Origin: Paratinospora sagittata
Taxonomy: Eukaryota; Streptophyta; Magnoliopsida; Ranunculales; Menispermaceae
NCBI GenBank assembly: GCA_035771175.1
Contig: CM069597.1
Coordinates: 13,675,001 to 13,739,000, forward strand
Length of the DNA: 64,000 nt
Direction of reading: 5' to 3'
Of the stretch, positions 11,501-21,724 are shown one piece after another (position 1 is the stretch's first letter; every line of letters begins with the position of its first letter). The notes under the pieces were generated by a model, which worked only from the letters and a program-made list of their open reading frames with translations, ran no database searches and had not been told where the DNA came from. A program made the position numbers and the translations under genes.

Positions 11501-14500
11501 GTTACATCTTTGTGTCTTTTATTAGTATTTAACATGGTATCAGAGCTTTAAGCTCGTACAACTGGGAAATTTTTCTTTTCTTCCGACCTTCATCGTCGAA
11601 ATTGTTTTATTTTGGCCTTCATTGCCGGAACCTTCCTCGTTGGCCTTCATCGCCATTATTCGTGTTGCTGATTGGTGCGTACGTCTTCATCACTGCTACT
11701 ATATCACCATCGACTATTGTGTCTTCCTCATCGGCACTGCTGATATCCTAATCGTCGTCGACGCCTTCGTCTCCATTGCTACTTTGTTTCAGTCGCTGCT
11801 ACTCGAACCCACCATTGCTGATCTTTGACGTTGCTACTGATCTTCGTCGTCTCTTGTGCATCTCTCTCACATATCTCTCTTGCGCATCACTGTATCTCTC
11901 TAATCTCCATCGCCATCTGCAGCTCCTGGTTCGCCTTCTTCGTCTTCATCTGATATTCTTCTTTTATTTTTATTTTTTTCTTTTTTGAGTTTGTAACCTA
12001 TAAAAAATAAAAAATAAATAAAAAAAGGAAAAAAGAAAAATGTCGGTTACTTCCGAAACGGTGCAGACTGAAGAAGCAGTTGACAAAACGGAGAAAGGAG
12101 AACTACCAAACATTCGGGCAGCATACAAACTTGATGGAAAGAATTATTTGAAGTGCTCTCAGCTGGTGCGTACTTTTCTGAAGGGCAAAGGGAAATTAAG
12201 TCATATTTTGGGCACTGGACCTACACCTGGAGATCCTAAGTTTATAGCGTGGGATAACGAAGATGCTTCTATAATGGCGTGGCTGTGGAATTCAATGATG
12301 CCAAACATTAGTGATACATGCATGTTTCTAACTACCACCAAAGACATTTGGGATGTCGTTCATCAGACATACTCTAAGGCCCATGATGCAACCCAAGTGT
12401 ATGAGATCAAAGTGAAAGTTGGAACAACAAAACAAGGCAACATGACGGTCACCGAATATGCCAATGTATTGAAGAATCTCTGGCAGGAACTTGACCATTA
12501 TAGGTGTATTGAGACTACATGCCCTGCAGATGCCGTAGTTTTAAAGAACTATATTGAGAAGGATAGGGTCTATGACTTCTTGGCTGGACTCAATGCAGAG
12601 TTTGATCAAGTGAGAGTTCAGACTCTCAACAAAGAGTTGCCAACTCTGAATGAGACTATCTCAGTTATCCGGACTGAAGAAAGCAGAAGAAGTGTTATGC
12701 TCACACCTCAGAAGATGGAAGGCTCAGCTGTGATTGCCAATCAGGGAAATGATCTGAAGACACACTCCGCGTGCTAAATCATCAAAGGTCCCAAATCGAG
12801 ACAATAGGGACAATTTATGGTGTACTTATTATCAGAAGACTAGAGGAAACTTCATGGCAAGCCTTCAACTTCCAGTAAAGAATGGTGCTACAAAGGAGGA
12901 CAGCAGAAGACCAGTGGACAAGCACATCTGTCTACTGAACAAACAGTTGCAGACTCCCCGGTGCCAGAAGGATTCAGCCAAGACGACATTGGAATATTGA
13001 AATCTTTGCTTGGCACACTGGACAAACCCTCAGGTACCTGTTCATTGGCCCATTCAGGTAACTTTCCTATTTCTATTGGATTTAACGTCTCGGATAAGTC
13101 TTTTGCTAACTCTTGGGTTATAGATTTTGGTGCTACTGATCACATGACCAATTCCCCCAATATATTTCATACCTACAACCCATGTCCTAGTAGTCGGAAA
13201 ATAGCCACAGCTGATGGATCCTTAACCACAGTTGCTGGTATAGGTGATGTTCACATCAGCCCCACCCTTACACTCAGAAATGTTTTTCATGTTCCTAAAC
13301 TATCTACTAATCTTATCTCTATTAAAAAACTGACCCATGATCCGAGTTGTAATGTAACCTTCTTCCCTACTTACTGTGCATTTCAGGACTAGGACTTGGG
13401 GACGATGATTGGACATGCTAAGGAACAAGACAAGTTGTATTACCTTGAGACACCAGTACATCTTATCAAGAGTAACACTTCATTTCTCTCCGAGCACAAA
13501 TTTTCCAATAAAGAAAAGCTATGGCTCCATCATCGCCGCCTTGGCCATCCTTCTTTTCGAATCCTTAAAATGATGTTTCCTTTTTTGTTTAAGTCTCTCA
13601 ATGTTGAAAATTTTCATTGTGAAGTGTGTGAACTTGCGAAACACAAGCGTATATCTTTTCCACTTAGTAATGAAAGAAGTTCAGATCCTTTTGATCTCAT
13701 TCATAGTGATATTTGGGGTCCCTCTCCAATACCTAATGTTTCTGGAGCGCGATGGTTTGTGTCCTTCATTGATGATTGTACTAGAGTCTTGTGAATATTC
13801 TTATTGAAACAAAAATCCGATGTGAGCTTTGTTCTTCCTACCTTCCATAACATGATACACACCCTGTTTGGTGCTAAAATCAAGAGATTTCGATCTGACA
13901 ATGCTAGAGACTATTTTAATCAAACATTGACCAATTACTTCCAAAACAAGGGGATCCTTCATGAATCATCCTGTGTTCACATCCCACAACAAAATGGAGT
14001 TTCTGAAAGAAAAAACGGCCACCTGCTTGATACAACCCGAGCCTTTTTATTTCAGAATACTATGCCTAAGTCCTATTGGGGGGAAGTTGTCCTTACTGCA
14101 ACACACCTTATTAACCGCCTACCATTCCGGACCCTTGGTTTCAAAAGTCCTATGGAAAAGCTATGTCAATTTTACCCTAAGCTCAAAATCTCCAATAATC
14201 TTATACCTAAGATATTTGGGTGTGTACCATTTGTCCATGTTCACCAACCCAACAGGGGGAAGTTGGACCCCAGAGCTCTCAAGTGTATTTTTGTCGGATA
14301 CTCTTCTACTCAAAAGGTATATAAATGCTATCATCCGCCATCAAAGAAATTTTTTGTCTCTGTCGATGTCACTTTCTGTGAACCTAAGCCCTATCTTTCC
14401 GCTCCTCCTTTTTCGGGGGAGAGTGTCATCATGGAAGATAAGGATCGGAACTCCCTTGATAACCCTTTTGATCTTTTTGGCCTCTTTAACCTCCAACAAA

Positions 14501-17500
14501 CCAAACCCGAATCTCCTACACCCTCTGTACCCAATGACGAACCTAAGGATCGGATGACTGGACAAATGTACTCAAGGAAGAAAGCTGCAGCTCCTGAACC
14601 AATGCAAGTTCAAGAATCTGAACCAATCCCTGAAAATGAGGTAACAAATCCTGAACCCTCACAAATTTCATTAGTTCCTGAAACTAACAATGATCTTTTA
14701 GCCTCTGAACCTGACAATGATCTTCCCATTGCCATTAGAAAGGACACAAGGGAATGCACTAAACATCCCTTGTATCCACTATCTCATGTTGTATCCTTCG
14801 AGAAGTTCTCGCCAACCCATAAGAGTTTCCTTACCAACCTGAACAACATCCAGACTCCTACATCATTATCCAAGGCTTTATCTAATTCAAATTGGAAACA
14901 AGTTATGAATGTGGAAATGGAAGCCCTGGAGAAAAATATAACATGGGAGTTGGTAGACTTGCCTGCAGGAAAGAAACCTGTGGGATGCAAATGGGTTTAT
15001 ACAATAAAATACAAAGCAGATGGGTCCCTAAAGCGCTACAAGGCAAGATTAGTAGCCAAAGGATATACTCAAACATATGGTGTGGATTATCAAGAGACAT
15101 TTGCTCCGGTTGCAAAAATGAATACTGTGAGACTTCGTTTGTCACTGGCAGCTAATTATGACTGGGATCTGCAACAATTTGATGTAAAGAATGCATTTTT
15201 ACATGGGGATTCAAAAGAAGAAATCTATATGGAAGTGCCTCCAGGATTTGTCACCACTAATAAAGTGTGTAAATTGAAAAAGGCCCTGTATTGACTTAAA
15301 CAATCTCGGAGGGCATGGTTTGGTCGGTTTGCCAAAGTAATGACAAATATGGGATATAGACAAAGCCAAGGAGATCACACTCTGTTTATTAAGCACTCGA
15401 CTTTAGGGGGAGTTACACCTCTATTAGTGTATGTTGATGACATCATCATGACAGGAAACAATGAGAACGAGAGACAAAATTTGAAGTAGTGTTTGACCGA
15501 GGAATTTGAGATCAAGGAACTAGGTAGATTGAAATACTTCTTAGGGATTGAAGTGGCACACTCTAAACAGAGAATCTTTATTTCTCAACAGAAGTACAGT
15601 ACAGACCTTTTTAAAGAAGCAAGGAAGCTAGCATGCAAACCAATGAATACTCCTATTGATCTTAATCACAAGCTTGGATAAGCTGAAGAAGCGCTGACTA
15701 TTAATAAGGAGATGTATCAAAAACTAGTAGGAAGACTCATCTATCTCTCTCACACAAGACCTGATATTGCATATGCAGTAAGTGTAATAAGTCAGTTCAT
15801 GCACAACCCTAAAGATATTCATTTGCAAGCAGCTAATCACGTTTTACAGTATCTTAAAGGGACTCCAGGACAGGGCATCTTATTTAAACGACACACAGGA
15901 GTGGTTCTTGAAGCATATACTGATTCAGACTATGTTGGTTCAGTAGTTGACAGAAGATCAACTATTGGATATTGTACGTTTCTTGGTGGGAATTTGGTGA
16001 CATGGCGAAGTAAAAAGCAGAATGTAGTGGGATCTAGTGCTGAAGCAGAATTCCGAGCAATGGCACAAGGGGTTTGTGAGCTATTATGGTTGCAGATAAT
16101 TTTGACAGATTTGAAGATACACTGGGATGGCCCTATGAGACTCTATTGTGACAATAAATCTGCAATTAGCATTGCCCATAACCCAGTTCAACATGATCGA
16201 ACCAAGCATATAGAGATTGATAGACACTTTATTAAAGAGAAGCTTGATAGTGGATTGATCTGTACTCCATATGTGTCTACCAATAATCAGCTCGCCGATG
16301 TGCTAACTAAAGGGTTAAACCATACTGCATTTCAAGCAAATGTGTCCAAGCTGTGAATGGTAAACCTTTATTCACCAGCTTGAGGGGAAGTGTTGTGGAA
16401 AAGAGCAAAATCTGTTGGATTTATTTCCTTTAAGGATTTATTTCCTTTAAGGATTTATTTCCTTTAAGGAAAGATGATAATTCTGTAAGATTTATTTCCT
16501 TTAAGGTTTATTTCCTTTAAGGAAAGATGATAATTTTAGTAGTCGTTTTATTTAGCAGTTACTAAAATTGTAATTATAGCTATATGTGTGCATAGCCTTG
16601 TATGTCTATATATATAGTGTCCCTCCATATAAGAAAATACTTCCTCTCTTCTCCCGTGGACGTAGGCCTTGGAGCCGAACCACGTTACATCTTTGTGTCT
16701 TTTATTAGAATTTAACAGCTTCTTCCTTTAGTGTTTTTTTGTTTTTTTTTTTATCCATTTCATGTACTTCAATCTCATTTACTGTTTTTTTTTCTTTTTC
16801 TTTAGGGATATATTCTAACAAAAGTTGAAGTGAACATTGATTTTTTTTGTTTGGTTACTTTGTGTTTGAAAATTAAAAAATACTTAAGGATTTTTTGAGT
16901 TTTTACTAATTACTTTGATATTTTTTACCTAACTTAGAAGGAAATTTGTATGAATTTGATTACATTTAATTCATTTTCGATAATAAAAAAATTGATAAAA
17001 TTTGATGAAAATTCGTAGCATTATGTTGAATTTTTATTCCATATTTGATAAAAACATGCACAACTGGTATATGATGTAAGAATTTGATAATTAAGTAATT
17101 ATATAATTTCCTAGGTACATGGCTTTTGGGTTAAAATGGAGCTTGTGGAATTGAAATTTCTATCAAATTGTTTTAAATTGAGAAGCATCAAACACATATA
17201 CGCATTCATATCAATGTTGAAATTAACTAGTCCATCACCTGGGCCATTTGCAGTACTCTTTTTGAGTTTTTTTTAATAGTTTAAGGGTGTCATTGTAAAT
17301 ATATAAAACATAAGGTTTTTTTTTTCTTTTATATCGTTACAAATGTGATTGTATAGCTTAAAAATCGGTATAACTTTTACAGCTAGAGCTATATTTATAT
17401 TTCCATTATGCTAGTTATCGTTTTCTTTTTCTTATTTTTTTAATTTTTATGTTCTATTTTATTTTTATATTGCTATAAACATATTCCATTTTGTCACAAG

Positions 17501-20500
17501 TATTACGTCAAACGTAGCTTTTTAAATCGTTATACTTCCATTATAGGCCAACTTGTCTTATTTTTTAATGTTTTTTCTAGGTTTTTAATTTGTGAAAACA
17601 AAATTGAAGAGTGTAAAATACAGTAAATCTTTTTTACCCAAGAGTTGATTGTGTATTGTGAAATATATATGTTTTATTTAACTGTATATACAAAGTTTGT
17701 ATGCATAAAACTAGTTGGTTATTTACTTAGGGAGCTAAAAAAGAATATTATTTGCAATTTCTAGGTTTTGCCTAGGCGATGATACCTAGGAACCAGCTCA
17801 CCTAGTTGGGGCCAATGACCTAGATATCGGCTTGATGCCTTAACAACACCAATTTAAATTACATGATTTTTAACGTGGTAGAACCTCTTTTCAGTCTTGA
17901 CTTCCAAGAGTTTGTGACATAGCATAAACAAAAATTTCAATTCACTAAAAAGATTTTCATAAATCGGAACATGTTTACTACAAATTGATTCAAATCAATT
18001 AGACAATTACTAAATATGAAACAACTAGAATAAGAACTTTGAATTTACCACACCAAGTCAGATCTACTTTGTGGCTAGTAAATTAAAATCAACAATCAGT
18101 TGAATGATCCACTTTAAGATCTCCTTTAGAACACTTTATTCACAGATTTTAAGGTGGAGAGATAGGAGAATTTTGTTGTTCTAGAGAGAGCCTTTTCAGC
18201 TAATCAAAAGAATTATCTTTCACTGAGCACATTATAATTATGTGATCTAAACTAAAAATTGATCAAACATGAGATAATGATCAATAGATACTTAACAATT
18301 GATCATACATATTGTCTTAAATTTCTATTTATTTAATGCTAAGATCAGTTATACAAATGTACATAATGAACTTGAAAGAACTTGCTTTAAGAGTTGACTT
18401 ACACTGGATGAATGAATTGACATTGTCCCCAAATTGTAATTACAAACCACTGGCATCATGATTGTTAACACCAAAATGGTTGAATACAGATCTTCCGCAT
18501 CTGCTGAATGGATGTTTTCCACAATTCATTTATTTCCTAGTTGTTCCTAGTCAACGAACGAATTATGTTCTCCATTTGTTTCCATGAAGGTTTTTATTCT
18601 GGATTGATGAATTGTGTTCCTCTATTTCTTTCTAAATCCATGCCCAAAATAATTCAAGTGTCTTCAAATTGTTATTACTGCTCAGTTCACACCTTTTTTG
18701 CATTTTGAGTGATGAAGAAATTATTTTTGATCCTCTGGTACGTTTCAAGTTTTTTCCTTGCATGAGCCCATGAATGTTTTGAAATTTGATAATAATTTTA
18801 ATTGGTAACTTTCTCTTAACTCTTATTATTTGATCCAAGCGTAGGCTCTACCTTATCGGAAGCAAGCACTTATTATTTCACCTTGGCCTCGGATATCACT
18901 TCCAAAGCATACCAGCTCGGTCAAGAAATTTGAGAATTTGCAAGCTTTGGTGAGTTCAATCAATATTTTCCACTTGCTCTAGCAATTTTTGTGTATGGAA
19001 CTTCTCATCATTCGCCCGAAAAGAATGCCTACCTTAGTCCTCTTTATCTGGTAATTCTCAGACTAGAGCAATCCGGAATGCTCGAGCAGAATATTCAGTT
19101 GAACCTGTAAAACGTATATCTGCATCTATAGTTGCTAGCAAAGAAGTACTCCAATATATTTCTGTAAGTATTTCTATTTATCTTATTTTTTCTTTCATAT
19201 GCGAAAAGCCTGAGATATGGTGAGCTACAGAAGAGCAAATCTTTCTGATTTTTGACAGATAAACTTGCAAAATAAAGTAGAACCGGTGATTCCTCATATA
19301 ATTGGCCAGTATTTGGCATTAAAAAAAATTCTTTCCTAAGAAATTTGTTGCGTCATAAATGTGAGTATGCACTGGAGGCATGTTGGCCATGAAAAATGCT
19401 AGATCTCAGAACTACTATTTTACGGATCACCTTATGAATCATCAACCATGATCAGAGCCCAATCAAATGATTATGTGATGTCCAGTCCATCAAATGAGTT
19501 GTGGTTGTCTGAAAATGCCTGGCTTTACCCTCTTTATTAACATATATACACTAGTTATTGCAGTGGCTAACACCCCCTCACCCAAAGTATGTATGAGGTT
19601 AACACATAGTATGTTAGTCCTTGCGATTTGGGCATGGAGGCGTGCGAGTGTCAAATGATGTAGGGGAGACGGTAGTGCAAATTAGCGTGCTGATATTTCC
19701 ATACAATTATCATTTATATTAGAAGTTTTAACAACTAAGAATAGTAAAACAAGTGACATTCAAAATTTCTGAGCTGATGCATGAATGCATAAATGCATAA
19801 ATTTATTGGAAGTGTTCATGCACTCACACAACACTACCATCTTTGTCCAAGTACATGTAATGATGATAGGCACGAGGTTTAAAAATTCATGAAACAAAAT
19901 CAAGGTGGATGGCTAGTACAAGGTGAGGCTAAGTAATGAGGTGGTAAAAGCAGAAGCATCACATTTTAAAGGAAAAACACATAGAAATAGAAAAATTACA
20001 AAAGTATTAAAACTAAAAATATCGTTAATGGAGAAACATACATAAGCAACATATGAACTATCTTTTATGCATGCTACTTTATCTCATAACAATTTTCCAA
20101 ACACTCAAGATAAAAACTTTTGTTTTTTATTTTTTTGACCACTAACACCTGAAGGGTCAAAGCAAAGGTAATCCAGTGCCCTAGTTGAATGCTAAGGCGT
20201 GGGGCATATGAGACCTAGACCAAGGACCATGGCATACATAACTATCATGGTCTTTCCCACATGTGGGTGGGGAGACTTGAAACCCATCTCATGGGAGGGG
20301 AAAGAGGTGCCAAACTTGAGCTAAGTGTGTTTGGCATGTCAAGATAAAAACTTGATACACGCAATTGTCATATAAATATATTAAAAAGCTATATAAGCAC
20401 TTATCATAAGTTAAGAATTTCAAATTTGAGTTTTTAACTATTAACGATAATAAATAATTGGAAAATTAGAAAATAAAATATCATATATTTTTGTACCATT

Positions 20501-21693
20501 TCACACCATCTACAAAACTGCTTTTTAAATTTTAACTTTTTTGTTATATTTGATAAGGCTCCTTGCAATAGATTCCTAGCAGCAATTAGTGATTAATTTC
20601 ACCTAGTTATGTGCATGTAACATCCAACATGGGAAGCCAATTTTTTGGGTTCAAAAACTTAGGTTTCTCGTAAATTAATAAGTTTAAAGCTATAGTTTGT
20701 TAAAGGAACTAAATTTTGTTCTAATATATCTTAATTGAACTATTTCAAACAAAATAATTGGAAAATCATTAGAAAAACATTTAAAAAAAAAAAAAAAAAG
20801 TTTAGGCTGAACCTTACTTTTCACAGGCAGTGAGAAATTAGCTTTAGTAGTTGAGGTTTAAACCTTGAGGTAAGCCTCGAGATGGTTTCTGGCTGCCTAG
20901 GCAAGCCTCGAGACAGAAGCCTCACCGTTAATTTTTAAAACTCCGAGGTATGAGATTTTTTGATATTGTATTTGCTTGCAAGAACTCTAATTAGTGTCAT
21001 TTTATTTGTGTAGATGGAGAAAGAAGTCTTGGCATTGCTCGCTAGGCTAGATTTGCAGAATGTTCATTTTGCCAACTCTCCTCCAGGCATGTTTTTTATT
21101 TGCTATATTTATGTTATTTTACCTCACATATATAACAAGTTGTGTTAAATGTATTTTCGCATTCTTCACAGGCTGCTTCTATTAGGGTATTATTTATATG
21201 CTTAAATCTAAATTCTGACTCTTAATTATTCTTGATTCAATCATCAATGACCACCTTCAGGTGATGCGAAGCAATCTGTCCACCTTGTTGCCGGTGAAGG
21301 TCTTGAGGCATATCTCCCTCTTGCAGATATGGTAGATATTTCTTCGGAAGTCCAGCGCCTTTCCAAGCGCCTCTTGAAGATGCAATCAGAGTATGATGCA
21401 CTCACAGCACGCCTCAGTTCTTCAAAAGTACGACACTTCCACTTGTATTTACACATATATGCATCTTCATTACAAAATTTAGAAGCATTTTGTTACGATC
21501 ACATTTCACATTTAAATTAAATAAATTATTTTTTCTTTTTTATTTATTTAGTTGAAAAAGTTAGGTTGTGGGCTACATTGTGGGTAATAACTCTTTTTGG
21601 GGAGTAGTGGGTGATTATGAGTATTATAGGTAGTTACGTATTTTATCTATTTAAAGTGAATATATGAATGAATTAGGGGAAGACAAAATTTGA

Positions 21694-21724
<31 letters not shown>

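Larger units (their letters stand above)
11175..16717 (+). mobile_element. Complete but inactive Ty1/copia LTR retrotransposon
   Basis: A structurally complete 5.54-kb element: LTR 11175-11534, primer site, gag-pol 12040-16356, polypurine tract, LTR 16391-16717, and a perfect 5-bp duplication GCTTC at 11170-11174 and 16718-16722. The domain order is gag, integrase, reverse transcriptase, RNase H, which defines Ty1/copia. At least five in-frame stops and frameshifts make it non-autonomous. It lies in sense orientation in intron 3 of the synthetase gene, so its LTR polyadenylation signals could in principle truncate host transcripts. Confidence 0.96.

Noticed and set aside
21693..21720. A-run of 28 as the tail of a retroposon
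   Set aside because: No matching target duplication or recognisable body could be found, so it is reported only as an A-run in intron 7.
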